Assembly: GCA_002148405.1 (NCBI GenBank)
Contig: MUGG01000029.1
Coordinates: 1-64,000 of the forward strand
Direction of reading: 5' to 3'
Origin: Alkalinema sp. CACIAM 70d
Lineage (GTDB): Bacteria; Cyanobacteriota; Cyanobacteriia; Leptolyngbyales; Leptolyngbyaceae
Length of the DNA stretch: 64,000 nt
The position numbers and the translations under genes were made by a program. The number at the start of each line of letters is the position of its first letter. The first letter of the stretch is position 1. Positions 37,201-46,126 of the stretch are shown piece by piece. The notes beneath the pieces are model-generated. The model was given only the letters and a program-made list of their open reading frames with translations. It searched no databases and was not told where the DNA came from.

Positions 37201-37843
37201 CTTTAAGTAAAGGATGGCATTCGTCGAATTGAAACCCCTGAAGTTCGATCGCTTGACCAATATTAAAGGGCGTCCGTGATTTATCTGTAATTAACTGACT
37301 CGGTGTCGTCACGCCAATTAAGCAAAAGGTGAGCCGTTGATATTGGGGATTATCTGCCCGATAGTTATAACAGTGGCGAACCCAAGCTAAAAAGTCATCG
37401 CTCGGAAAACTCAATCCCAGTACGCTGTCAATTTCATCAATGAAAATGACAATGGGTTCATCAATCGTTTCAAGAATGATCGTTTCAATTACATCATTCA
37501 GACGAGTAATATTAGAAAGATGCTGTCGTTCCTGCCACCAAGGGGCTAAGGGAAAGGAAATCTGCAATCGTTTTAGCAAATAGGCCGCGATCGCGGCATA
37601 CCACTGATCGATCGTGATGTGCTGAGTCCCAAGTTCCGTGAGGTCGATCGTCGCACAATGGACACCCGCTGCTTGTAGCCGAAATGCTGCCTGCAACCGT
37701 AGGCTAGACTTGCCCATCTGCCGTGCATTGAACACATAGCAAAAGTTATGGGTTTTCAAGGCATGGAATAAAACATCATCTGCCTGTCGGTGAATGTAGG
37801 TAGAAGCATGGGGTGGAAGGCTGCCACCAACTTGATAGGGCAT
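34295..37843 (-). CDS. AAA-like (AAA_35) ATPase with transmembrane helix and 14 WD40 repeats
   Basis: 1182 residues. The N-terminal ~330 residues are an AAA-like domain with Walker A NARQMGKSSL, Walker B IVIFIDEIDSVLG and a sensor stretch FCLIGVTTPSQLI. A helical linker and one hydrophobic helix (FLGAVTIGLCISLVLGLTAF) follow. The C-terminal ~600 residues contain 14 WD40 units (VKIWRQDG, INLWRVDG, ... VVLWDL), enough for two seven-bladed propellers. This layout is common in filamentous cyanobacteria and resembles STAND-type switches, where ligand binding by the repeats triggers ATPase-driven assembly. The ligand is unknown. Neighbours are the frameshifted relative upstream and the TPR gene downstream. 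Confidence 0.88.
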   Translation of the reverse strand: MPYQVGGSLPPHASTYIHRQADDVLFHALKTHNFCYVFNARQMGKSSLRLQAAFRLQAAGVHCATIDLTELGTQHITIDQWYAAIAAYLLKRLQISFPLAPWWQERQHLSNITRLNDVIETIILETIDEPIVIFIDEIDSVLGLSFPSDDFLAWVRHCYNYRADNPQYQRLTFCLIGVTTPSQLITDKSRTPFNIGQAIELQGFQFDECHPLLKGLLEFADPKVILERILYWTNGQPFLTQKLCHLMRTCNYVTMQDFSQESTDSLSPKYLQNWVDAVVQSRILDRWESQDEPEHLKTIRDRLLQNPQTTSRLLGLYQHILEAEDQNRKNQEGVGQLSTGSPEENELLLTGLIEKRQNRLRVKNLIYRQVFTPSWVCQQLSKLRPYDEAFRAWVASEQLDESRLLRGQALMDAQIWSQTQSLSDLDYQFLAASEKYDRWEMQQILEADRAKAVESELLAVTKAAKLQQSFLGAVTIGLCISLVLGLTAFLQSRQAIRNAYQAKLNEVKALASSSQGLFASDRQLDAMIDAIKAKLRLQELQRLNDGPIDPATKTQVDTVLQQAIYNTNEFNQLRGHQGGVLTVDISPDGQFIATGSNDKTVKIWRQDGTLLNTLPHSATIHRLAFGPDSQYLVTGGLDGTINLWRVDGTLVKTIQGHPAPVWGVAFSPNGQLLASASGSRNIKIWHLDGSLYATLKGHEKAVWGVAFSADSRYLVSVGVDRTVRFWTVDGKLLKTQTDHQNAVWDIALCQASNLFVSASGDRTAKIWRVDGTLVRTLVGTHPMLGVACSRNGEYIATSGTDNWVKIWKSDGTFIRNLKQHNAVIRDVALSPNGWMAASASDDTLVKLWQRNQYLLTPMNGHQDIIWELATSPNGKLIATVSGDDTLKLWHTDGRLIQTLQNVDSGLRSVAFSPDSQQMITVGNSLKVQLWDLGDRGKPQIRLLRSFKGHKASLYAVAISPDGQTIVSAGDDKTIKFWSIDGQLLHSIKAHKERIWKLAFSPDGKRLASASEDGTAKLWSIDGKPIATLRGQGTVWGVAFSPDGQMVATASRDDTFKLWRPDGSLIQTVVTQSQGITRIAFSPDGSTIATAGVDNTVKLWNLRGQLLRTLPGHHGIVASLAFTPDGKRLVSGSDDSTVVLWDLPRIQTLNELETACNWVRSYLRTSPQFTEQERQLCQFPRNP

Positions 37844-37925
37844 TTGAGATCAGTCCAAGCGTTAGGAACAGGATCAATTTAAAGGATGAAAGTAAGGATA
37901 AAAGCAACTAGGACTCCTCACACGA

Positions 37926-39289
37926 TTAATTCAGGACTTTTTCAAAAAAGCGTTGATAGAGTTGGCAGAAGGGAACGGATAACGATCCCTGGAAGCGAAT
38001 TAAGCCGACTCCGCGTAACTTGTTCGCGATCGTTGGATACAGTTCTACGCCGTTGGGAGTCAAAACAATCTGGCGCATGGCTTCCTTCAGTTCCACAGCA
38101 CTTTCTAGATAGTGTAAGTGTTGGGTGAAATGGCTCTGGAAAATGCTGTTGGGCGCGATCGCAGTGCACATTAATTCCTCCAAACTGAGCTTACCTGTTC
38201 CGAGATGAAATAATGCTAGCTGAGTGAGAAAGGGATGCCCCCCCAAAAGCTGAAAAAGTTCCAGTGCACAGGTCTCTGCTTTCATCACCCCATAGCGCAG
38301 AACCAGCGTTTGCACTTGGGGGAGGCTGAACTCAGGCAAATGGATCATCACACCCACGTTGAAGGGCGATTGATGGACATTTAGGGAAAAAAGATATCGG
38401 TGGAATAAATTAAGATTAACCGCAGTTTTTGCCAAGCTTGATTTTGGCCAGAGCGATGCCGCGATCGTTCATACCAAGCTCGCACCAGTGCAAAAAAATC
38501 CGTGGCAATTTCTGGATATTGGAACAGCACATTAATCTCATCCAAGACGATGAGTAACGGAGCCTCAGAGGTGGCTAACAAATAATTTTCAAAATAGTCA
38601 TCACAGCTATAACTACTGCCAAACAGGGGATTCCAAAAGGCGTCTAGCCGATTAGGTACCCCTAAACAACGGCTCAATGCGGCACAAAACCATTTAAGAA
38701 ACCTCTCTAATTCGCTTAAAACATGGCTGTCAGCTGATTGGAGACTTAGGATAGCCGTCCGACACTCCTGCTCCGTGGCATGGCAGATGGCGTGGGCTAC
38801 AAGGGAGGTTTTACCAAACTGCCGAGGGGCTTTAATCCTTACCAAAGCACCAGGCTGCATCATTTCCCGAAAAATTGTCATCTCGGCAGGAGGCCGGAAA
38901 ATATAAAACGGAGATTCGATCGATAAAGGGCCTGTTAACCAAGTTTGAGGGAGAGGGCAAGGCGTCCCAGGCTCATTTTCGATTTCAGAAAGATAATCCT
39001 CTGCTTCAAGATTCAGATTAATCGCTTGAAAATAGGTTTGCAGCGTGAGTACATCTACGGGTTTCTGCCGTTGGCGTACCTTGGTTAAGGTTTTCGTACT
39101 GAGACCACTGCGCTCGCTCAACTGTTCGATCGTCAAAGGTTTTCCATCATTGGACTGGAGGGCGATCGTTGTTTCCGCTGATTGGATCCGTTGCCATCCT
39201 TGCAAACTGAGAAGAACGCCTCGTTTACGTTTAAGGGAAAAGGGGGAAAGCGAAGCATTATCAGAAGGAGTGTGGGAAGGATACATCAT
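37926..39289 (-). pseudogene. AAA-like (AAA_35) ATPase gene split by a frameshift
   Basis: The first part (39289-38381) has an N-terminal helix-turn-helix-like segment (LTIEQLSERSGLSTKTLTKV), then the ATPase: RIKAPRQFGKTSLVAH (Walker A variant), LLIVLDEINVLFQYP (Walker B), and it ends after KLRLILIYSTDIFF. The expected continuation, SLNVHQSPFNVGVMIHLPEF, and the rest of the domain to FCQLYQRFFEKVLN lie in another phase. One extra T in the run of six (A-run 38387-38392 on the plus strand) would restore a ~454-codon frame. Decay, assembly error in a homopolymer, or slippage are possible. The gene ends 82 bp before the AAA-WD40 gene in the same direction. Confidence 0.8.
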
Positions 39290-40041
39290 GGATAGAAAAC
39301 TGCAATCAGGGAACTCTTGACAAGCTCAGAAAGCTTGTAGGTTGTTATCACGGTTGCTCAAAGGATAGTTGTCGAAGGACAGTAGACTTCCTGGAATGAT
39401 TTTACAGGTTGGGTCTAATCCAATCTCGTCCCGATTAAGTTTCCCTCCGGTCTCATTAAATTTCTTTCTAAACTTTCTATCAGGGATGGTGGAGCTCTGC
39501 ATAGCATGCGATATTCATGACGAGAGAAAAATATATAGAACAATTGAGTCTGTGTTGAGTACTCTCAGGTATCTAGCAATCTATGCAGGTGTGACATCAA
39601 TATTAGTTAATATCAATGAATATGATGTCACCCCCTTAACTCTTGTAGGAGCTTTTGCAAGATAGGCTGGAGTTTCATGGAAATCGTCAACCTTGTTAAC
39701 CCGGCCCTTTTAGGTAGTGGATCACGGATTATGGATCGCTTAAGTTCCTCAAGTTTCTAATATGTGGAAGAAGAAGTGTCCATATTTCTTCAGTAAATCT
39801 AACAGTTCCTATCACTAAATTCGTTCACTGAATCGGCGAGTCATCCATGGGCGTAAATTTTATACAATGAAACTCTTTTGGTGTGCTCTGCGGTCATTGC
39901 TAGTTGTACAAAGTATTAGCTTCATCCTGTCAGCTTTACTCCTTAATCTTGGGACTTTGCAGGTCTAGGGCTGTCTTGACGTGTACTATAGCTAACGCGG
40001 TGCTAATTATTCCTTCATCCTTTGGATGCTCCCTTAGGTAT
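39290..40041. other. Gene-free stretch between the AAA genes and the EAL gene
   Basis: About 750 bp with no supported gene. A plus-strand frame at 39369-39665 lacks a ribosome-binding site and recognisable motifs. The EAL frame is open from 39904, but the part before 40042 has no domain features. Confidence 0.45.
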
Positions 40042-40884
40042 ATGTCTCATTTTATTGCTTGCCCCGCACAATCAACAGTTGCTTATCCCTGCGTATCAGG
40101 GAGTCAGTCTGATTGGGAAATGAGCCTGTGGCGATCGATTCACAATGGTGAATTTAAGTTGTACTATCAACCGATCGTCCACTTACTGACCGGCACGATT
40201 CACGGAGTGGAGGTGCTATTGCGGTGGGATCATCCTGGGAGAGGGTTATTGGCACCTGCGGCGTTCATTCCTTTAATGGAAAAAAATGGTGTCCTGTTGC
40301 AGTTCGATCGTTGGGTATTGCGATCGGCCTGTCAACAGTTAAAGCAATGGCAAACGCAAGGCACTGTCAACAGCAATTTTTTCTTGAGCGTCAACCTGTC
40401 AGCCGCTCAATTTGAACAGCCTGATCTGCTTCCTTGTCTCGAGTCAATTTTGCAGGAAACACAACTGTCTCCCCCTTCGCTGAAGTTGGAGATTACTGAA
40501 AGCAGTATGATGCAAAATTTAGCCGTGGTTGTACAAAATTTACAGGCTCTCCGACAACTTCAAGTACAAATTAGTCTGGATGATTTTGGTACTGGCTATT
40601 CATCGCTCAGTTATCTCCATCAACTCCCGATCGACTTTCTGAAGCTAGACGGTTCTTTCCTGGCGCATTTGCAGGAGACGCCCATTAAACTCAAGCTCCT
40701 CACCGCGATCGTGCAGATGAGTCAAATCCTAGGCTTTCCTTTAGTGGCGGAAGGCATTGAAACCAAGGGGCAACTGGCGCAGCTTAAATTGCTAGGGTGC
40801 GAGTTTGGTCAGGGCTATTGGTTCCAAGCTCCCGGTGAGGCAGAGGCTATCACCCATTATTTAAGTTCCGAGAAGACAAACTGA
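40042..40884 (+). CDS. EAL-domain cyclic-di-GMP phosphodiesterase
   Basis: 280 residues from ATG 40042 (the frame is open from 39904 and the true start is uncertain). The EAL domain has all active-site groups: GVEVLLRWDHP (EAL as EVL, Glu kept), SVNLSAAQF (Asn), LKLEITESSMM (Glu), SLDDFGTGYSSL (Asp-Asp), FLKLDGSF (Lys), VAEGIET (Glu) and GQGYWF (Gln). It should therefore be able to cleave c-di-GMP to pGpG. No GGDEF, receiver or sensor domain precedes it. Its stop codon lies inside the first unit of a 15-bp tandem repeat. Confidence 0.85.
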   Translation: MSHFIACPAQSTVAYPCVSGSQSDWEMSLWRSIHNGEFKLYYQPIVHLLTGTIHGVEVLLRWDHPGRGLLAPAAFIPLMEKNGVLLQFDRWVLRSACQQLKQWQTQGTVNSNFFLSVNLSAAQFEQPDLLPCLESILQETQLSPPSLKLEITESSMMQNLAVVVQNLQALRQLQVQISLDDFGTGYSSLSYLHQLPIDFLKLDGSFLAHLQETPIKLKLLTAIVQMSQILGFPLVAEGIETKGQLAQLKLLGCEFGQGYWFQAPGEAEAITHYLSSEKTN

Positions 40885-40934
40885 TTAACGACAAACTGAT
40901 TAATGACAAACTAATTAACGACAAACTAATTAAC
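40875..40934. repeat. 15-bp tandem repeat, four units
   Basis: Unit GACAAACTGATTAAC occurs four times without spacers (third-position changes C/T and G/A). The first unit includes the TGA stop of the EAL gene; the later units carry further in-frame TGA/TAA codons. Confidence 0.9.
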
Positions 40935-40992
40935 AATGTCTGTCTCCTGAGTCTCAAATCCGCTTGTAAGATCCTACTGATCATCAATTCCG

Positions 40993-43497
40993 TTAGTGCG
41001 TAATTTTTTTGTACGCAGATATCTTAAATTTATTTTTCAAGGATAGTCTTAAATCACTCAACTTTAATTGTGATAGAGCGCCCACCCGCTGACCAAACAA
41101 CGTTTGCAACTTTCGGCCTTCAGGGGTTGACCATTTTTTCTGCTTCTTAATAGCTTTAGCAACAGTTTTCGCATTGGCCAAAAAGTTCTTCATTTCTCTA
41201 AATTTAGCCACTGCTGCGTTGCGAGCCGTGCGCCTTTCCTGTTGATTGAGGTGAATGCGCTCCAAGCCACGCTTCTCTGTCATTAATGTCATAAAACGCT
41301 GACGAATTTCCGTTTGACTGGCGGTTTTGGGAATCGGATTGCTGGTTAGGGTCGCGATCGTCGTTTCTGCAAGTTTCATAAATGAAACATCTTGTTGCTG
41401 TAGGACATCATGTTGTTGACAGGCAGAGATTTGGTTGTTAAACACAGCAATTTCATTTTCATGCTCTTTATCGAGATTAAAGGTGTTGAATAATTCAAAT
41501 CCCAAAACTACGGCTCGATCGGGAGCCTCAGGAAGTTCTTCGATCTCTTCTTTGTCAGTCTTGCTGCCGTCCGGGGCGATTTCTTCCTTTTTCACAGTCT
41601 GAGTGGTTACTTCATTCAAGCCTTTAGTAATCTCCTCTGCAAGATCCATATCTTCCATTTCGACCTCAGTAAACCCCTGTACGGTTTTCAAGAGGCTGAC
41701 CAGATCTTTTTCTAGTTTCTCCACCTCGTTATAGGTCAGTTCATCTAATTTCACCTCTCCAAAATTGGCCTGTTTCAAGGCGACATCCCAAGTGTCAGGC
41801 GCTAATTGAGCGTCATGATTGTGGGGTTGAACTTGGTGCATGCGGTATTCAACTCCGCGAATGGTCGATCGATCCTTGAGGGCTGTAGTTTTGTCGAGTT
41901 CCTTGGCTGATTTGTCTAATAATGATAGTTTGTATTTGGCAGTCGTCTCAGATGCTGTGTGAGTCAGGGGATGGTCAAGAAAATTTGTCGCATGTTGTTG
42001 ATAGGTTTTGGGGATTTCAGATCCTTTTTTCTCTTCCTTCGCTGGCTTACCAAACTGACCTGTTGGACTCACAATGTCCGCTTTGGCATCCCAGTACTGC
42101 GGAATTCTGGCGGGTAGTTGAATTTCCCAATATTGCTTAGGATCTAGCGCTTTAATAATGCCGTGTTTCAGGAGTTGATTTTGATCGACTCGGAAGTTGA
42201 GACTCTTGTACCTCACTTCGACGTGGTAGTCATAGATCGTTCCAATAGCCGCAGTCCGAGCCATTTCTTCGATCGTATTGTTGTAAGCAAATTGATTATT
42301 CACCCGATCCTGCGGGGCAACGTTCCAGGCTTGATCGGCTCCTGGCCCCGCAACGACTTGATAACCGACTAAATGGCCACCATCGTAGGCCGTCACCCTT
42401 GCGACATCTACCCCATCCCGGATTAGCAGTTCCTCCGTGCCCAAGTTGCCAATAGCGGTGACGTAGGCATTCTGGAAACGTAGATCTTTGGTGTCTTTAA
42501 GACGTTGTACCCGAGCGCTGACTTTCCGAGGCCGATCGCACTTGTCCCCTAACGCTTTGGTGTAAGCAAAAATAGAGTCATTTAAATTATTCGCAAAGAT
42601 TTTTTTGAGTACACCATAGAACGTCGGCAAGCCTGCATCGGCCTGAACCGCAGTAAATTTACCTTCGGAGAGCTGCAAGGTCTGAAAGTCTTTGTGGCTA
42701 GTGTCGTAGTCCGTCGCTTTGTAAGTACTTCCTTGGAATTGGTAGGTTCGTTGGATCGGCATTGAGTTCGCACAGCCATGTTGTTGCTGCATGACATGGG
42801 TCAGCTCATGGGCAATCAGCCGCTGTCCCGATCGACTCTGGGGCTGATAGGCTCCCGATCGAAAGAAAATATCAGTTCCTGTGGTAAAAGCTTGGGCTTG
42901 AATCGATCGATTCAGTTGTTCCGATTCCGCACCAGTATGCACCCGCACTTGCCGGAAATCTGCACCAAACGCCTGTTCCATCGATCGCCGCACCGGGGCT
43001 CCTAACGGTTCTCCGTGGGGTCTGGCCCGGTCGATCGCCTGTTCCAAGTTGGCTGGAGGAGCGGATGCCTGGTTCCGATCGCCCTGAAAAGCCCGAGCAA
43101 TCCTAGGATTGAGTCCTAACCGTGGCTGCAATTCGGCTTCTGGAAACTGCGCCGAGATCCCCCTGGGCAGATACATCTGTTCCATAACACGATCGGCAAC
43201 GCGATCGGCTTCCTGTTCTGTTGGATCGTTTGGTTGGGTGACTGTCAATTGGGGATGGATGGGGATTTGGGTAAAGTCATAGTTTAGGTGGAAGGGGATG
43301 TCATGGGTGCCATCTCCATTGTTTGGGGTGGGGCTAATGTTTGGGGTGGGGCTAACCCGATCGGATTGATGCTCCTGCTCTGGGGTCTGCTGGGAACTGA
43401 GCCCATGCTGCCCCAAGCGAGTTCTAGGCAGCATGGAGGAAGCATGCTGGGTCGTAGACTGTTCTATAGCGGCTTGCGTCACCCGTTGAAAACGCAT
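40993..43497 (-). CDS. DUF4157 protein with a DNA/RNA non-specific endonuclease-like domain (candidate injection-system toxin)
   Basis: 834 residues. Residues ~165-240 are a DUF4157 domain: LGAPVRRSMEQAFGADFRQV, VHTGAESEQLNRSIQAQAFT, GTDIFFRSGAYQPQS and LIAHELTHVMQQ, with a zinc-metallopeptidase-like HExxH at 230-234. DUF4157 marks proteins linked to extracellular contractile injection systems. Residues ~370-412 (AYDGGHLVGYQVVAG, PGADQAWNVAPQDRVNNQFA, YNNTIEE) resemble the D[RG]GH..N site of NucA/Endonuclease_NS-type nucleases. The final ~400 residues are helical and unassigned. No injection-system structural gene or immunity gene is recognised nearby. Cargo status is an inference from the domain pair. 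Confidence 0.8.
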   Translation of the reverse strand: MRFQRVTQAAIEQSTTQHASSMLPRTRLGQHGLSSQQTPEQEHQSDRVSPTPNISPTPNNGDGTHDIPFHLNYDFTQIPIHPQLTVTQPNDPTEQEADRVADRVMEQMYLPRGISAQFPEAELQPRLGLNPRIARAFQGDRNQASAPPANLEQAIDRARPHGEPLGAPVRRSMEQAFGADFRQVRVHTGAESEQLNRSIQAQAFTTGTDIFFRSGAYQPQSRSGQRLIAHELTHVMQQQHGCANSMPIQRTYQFQGSTYKATDYDTSHKDFQTLQLSEGKFTAVQADAGLPTFYGVLKKIFANNLNDSIFAYTKALGDKCDRPRKVSARVQRLKDTKDLRFQNAYVTAIGNLGTEELLIRDGVDVARVTAYDGGHLVGYQVVAGPGADQAWNVAPQDRVNNQFAYNNTIEEMARTAAIGTIYDYHVEVRYKSLNFRVDQNQLLKHGIIKALDPKQYWEIQLPARIPQYWDAKADIVSPTGQFGKPAKEEKKGSEIPKTYQQHATNFLDHPLTHTASETTAKYKLSLLDKSAKELDKTTALKDRSTIRGVEYRMHQVQPHNHDAQLAPDTWDVALKQANFGEVKLDELTYNEVEKLEKDLVSLLKTVQGFTEVEMEDMDLAEEITKGLNEVTTQTVKKEEIAPDGSKTDKEEIEELPEAPDRAVVLGFELFNTFNLDKEHENEIAVFNNQISACQQHDVLQQQDVSFMKLAETTIATLTSNPIPKTASQTEIRQRFMTLMTEKRGLERIHLNQQERRTARNAAVAKFREMKNFLANAKTVAKAIKKQKKWSTPEGRKLQTLFGQRVGALSQLKLSDLRLSLKNKFKISAYKKITH

Positions 43498-44115
43498 ACA
43501 CGATGCACCCGTAGTAATTTGTTAGTGATTCATTAACACAGTCTTTTGCTGACCTGATTGATACCATCGCTCCTGACAAGGTCAGGTGCACTAGTGTTGA
43601 CGGTCTTAATTGCTTTTCCTCAAACTGTTCCTCGTTATTGTCATCATAAATTGTGCAGTTTGCTGCGATTTTTCCAGATTCAAACTGACCTAATGTCTTG
43701 ATTGTCAGAGATAAACAGAATGAATCCACATATTACTTGTTGAAAGTTATTAATTTCTAGGAATTCGAGAAAAGGTCAGAAATATAACTTTAAAAATTGC
43801 TTGCATAGATGACTTGCAAACTTGCAAACTTGCAAATATGTGGCTTTCCAACCCAGGTTATTAACGGAATTCTCCCTGCTGGCAGTGTTGCTCTTCTTAG
43901 GGACTGTATGATAGCCATCCGGTATGTATTAGACCATGAGTTAGAAACTGATATAATGTCACCCCTCACAAGATTCTCAATTTTAGTGACTAGGATTAAA
44001 AAGTTATCAGCCTCAAACAATGAAGGGATGGGGTTCAACCCAAGAATGGGATTCAACCCGATAAAAAGGCTTGTTGTTTTAAGAAAACCTTGGATAACAA
44101 CTTGTAGGATTCAAC
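43498..44115. other. 618-bp gap between divergent genes
   Basis: No gene is supported. CTTGCAAA occurs three times in tandem at 43813-43836. Promoters for the DUF4157 gene (leftward) and the response-regulator gene (rightward) must lie here, but no clear boxes stand out. Confidence 0.5.
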
Positions 44116-46107
44116 ATGAGAATTTTGCTAGTTGAAGACGATCGCACTGTTGCCGATCGGCTCTATTTAATCCTCACCGATCATCACTTTGTAGTGGAGA
44201 CAGCAGTACATGGAAAAACGGCGTTAGATTTGGTTCAACAGTCAACCTACGATCTGATTTTGTTGGATTTGACTCTGCCGGATATCGATGGCATTACCCT
44301 GTGTCGCCAACTTCGAACTGAAGGGAATCAAACCCCGATTCTGATGCTGACGGCCAAAAATAGTCCCTACGATCGGGTTGCGGGATTAGAAGCGGGAGCC
44401 GATGATTACCTCAGTAAGCCCTTCCATGAAGCTGAACTCTTGGCTCGAATTCGTGCCCTGCTCCGACGACGACAGACGTCAGAGACGGCTGTTCTCTTGC
44501 AATGGGAACACCTCGAAGTGGATGTTGACAGGCGAGAGGCTTGTTATGACGGTGTTCCGATTCATTTGACGCCTAAGGAATATGGCATTTTGGAATTGTT
44601 TTTGCAGTTCCCACGTCGGATTTTTAGTCGATCGGCCATTCTGGATCAGGTTTGGGGGGTGGATGCGGCCTGCGGAGAACGGGCGGTGAATACCCAAATT
44701 CGGGGACTCCGGCAAAAGCTACGCGCCGCAGGGATGACGATCGAACTGATTGAATCCATTTACGGGCTGGGCTATCGTCTCTTGCCGCCGCCCGATGGCC
44801 CGAGTTCGTCGTTGGCTCCTCAGGAACGAGCTACTCAGAGAGAGCGAGGGCCATCGCAAGGAATGCTTGAGTTAGGGGTACAAGCCGCTCAGTCGCCCGC
44901 AGCGCTAACCCTCGTGCGGTCTGAGATTCAAGCCAGTATTGCTCAAGCTTGGGCTCATTTCCGAGAGACGCTGCCATCCCGCCTAGCGCTACTGGAATTG
45001 ACGATCGACCAAGGGAACCAAGGCAGGCTGACGCCGGAAGTTCGCCACCAGGCCCAAGCTGAAGCCCATCGTCTGGTGGGGTCTTTCGGATCCTTGGGTT
45101 TCCCAGAAGGCTCAAGGCTGGCCCGCATCTTTGAAGACACCCTCCAGATCGATCGACCCCTCGATCGGGTAATGCTCCAACACCTTGCCGCTACCCTTCA
45201 GACCTTAAAACAAAAACTCGCGGCCCATGATGCAAGCCTCAATCAAGAGAGTTGGACGGGCTCTCCAGTAGAACTTGCCTCGGTGATTCCGGCGGGTGAG
45301 CAAACCCTGGTTGTAATGACTCAGGATCCGCAATTGAGGGCCATGATCGATCGGTTGACTGCTTGTGATGCTTGGCAAACCTTAGCAGTGACCACGCTAT
45401 TTGTGACCACGCTGGCTGAAGTTCAGCAACTGTTAAGCCAGAAGCTTACTTGTATCGTCATGGTAGACCTCACTATGGTAGACCTCGCTCTGACGCCTGA
45501 AGCGGAGGCCATCCAGCTATTGTCCGTCTTCACAGAGCAGCAGGTTCCCGTTGTGGTTATTTTGAGCCCTGAATCTTCTCTACAATCTCCCATTGACCGC
45601 CTACACCAGCGGGTACACCTGACTCGCCTGGGGGTACGGGCTATCTTAGCCAGACCGATCGAGCCTGCCATGCTTTTGAAAGGATTGGCTCAAGCGATCG
45701 AGTTTACGCCGGATCCCCATGCCAGCATTTTGCTAGTGGATGATGATCCCCAAGTTTTGGCGACCATTGTTGCCCTGCTGGAACCCTGGGGGCTTCAAGT
45801 CACGCCATTAGAGAATCCGAAATATTTTTGGGAAATCCTCAATACCTGCAAACCGGATCTATTAATTTTAGATATTGAGTTACCGGAAATTAGTGGCTTT
45901 GATCTCTGCCGGGTAGTGCGGAGTGATCCGGATTGGGCTGATTTACCGATTATCTTTTTGTCTGCCCATACCGATCGAGCGACTGTTACACAGGTGTTTA
46001 GTTTAGGCGCGGATGACTATGTGAGAAAACCGATCGTTGAGCCGGAACTGATTGCCCGCATTTTGAACCGCCTTCGCAAACTGTCTAGCCACGATCGGGA
46101 CACCTAG
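44116..46107 (+). CDS. Multi-domain response regulator: REC - winged helix - HPt-like - two REC
   Basis: 663 residues. REC1 (1-120): LLVEDDRTVAD, LILLDLTLPDIDG (phospho-Asp) and LMLTAKN with DYLSKPF. An OmpR-type winged helix follows (~127-225; HLTPKEYGILELFLQFPRRI; YGLGYRLLPP). Residues ~270-375 resemble an HPt domain with AEAHRLVGSFGSLGFPEGSR (candidate phospho-His). A degenerate REC-like domain comes next (~390-530; VVMTQDPQLRAMID; ILARPIEP), then REC2 (~535-655) with LLVDDDPQVLATIV, LLILDIELPEISG and DYVRKPI. One protein thus holds receiver, phosphotransfer and DNA-binding functions. TAGGATT precedes the ATG weakly. Confidence 0.85.
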   Translation: MRILLVEDDRTVADRLYLILTDHHFVVETAVHGKTALDLVQQSTYDLILLDLTLPDIDGITLCRQLRTEGNQTPILMLTAKNSPYDRVAGLEAGADDYLSKPFHEAELLARIRALLRRRQTSETAVLLQWEHLEVDVDRREACYDGVPIHLTPKEYGILELFLQFPRRIFSRSAILDQVWGVDAACGERAVNTQIRGLRQKLRAAGMTIELIESIYGLGYRLLPPPDGPSSSLAPQERATQRERGPSQGMLELGVQAAQSPAALTLVRSEIQASIAQAWAHFRETLPSRLALLELTIDQGNQGRLTPEVRHQAQAEAHRLVGSFGSLGFPEGSRLARIFEDTLQIDRPLDRVMLQHLAATLQTLKQKLAAHDASLNQESWTGSPVELASVIPAGEQTLVVMTQDPQLRAMIDRLTACDAWQTLAVTTLFVTTLAEVQQLLSQKLTCIVMVDLTMVDLALTPEAEAIQLLSVFTEQQVPVVVILSPESSLQSPIDRLHQRVHLTRLGVRAILARPIEPAMLLKGLAQAIEFTPDPHASILLVDDDPQVLATIVALLEPWGLQVTPLENPKYFWEILNTCKPDLLILDIELPEISGFDLCRVVRSDPDWADLPIIFLSAHTDRATVTQVFSLGADDYVRKPIVEPELIARILNRLRKLSSHDRDT

Positions 46108-46115
46108 CCTAGGTG
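46101..46115. terminator. Palindrome at a convergent gene junction
   Basis: CACCTAG-C-CTAGGTG is a perfect 7-bp inverted repeat covering the stop codon of the upstream response regulator and lying 12 bp from the end of the convergent one. It could act as a weak bidirectional terminator; no long T-run is present. Confidence 0.3.
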
Positions 46116-46126
46116 CTGAAGAGCCC

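Noticed and set aside
38381..38400. Programmed -1 ribosomal frameshifting in the AAA-like gene
   Set aside because: The heptamer around the shift does not fit X-XXY-YYZ pairing in the zero frame, and no downstream stimulatory structure was evident.
39369..39665. 98-codon plus-strand frame before the EAL gene
   Set aside because: No recognisable features and poor translation signals.
40875..40934. Possible CRISPR-like array
   Set aside because: The units are contiguous with no spacers and no cas genes occur in the window; the same applies to 51297-51373.
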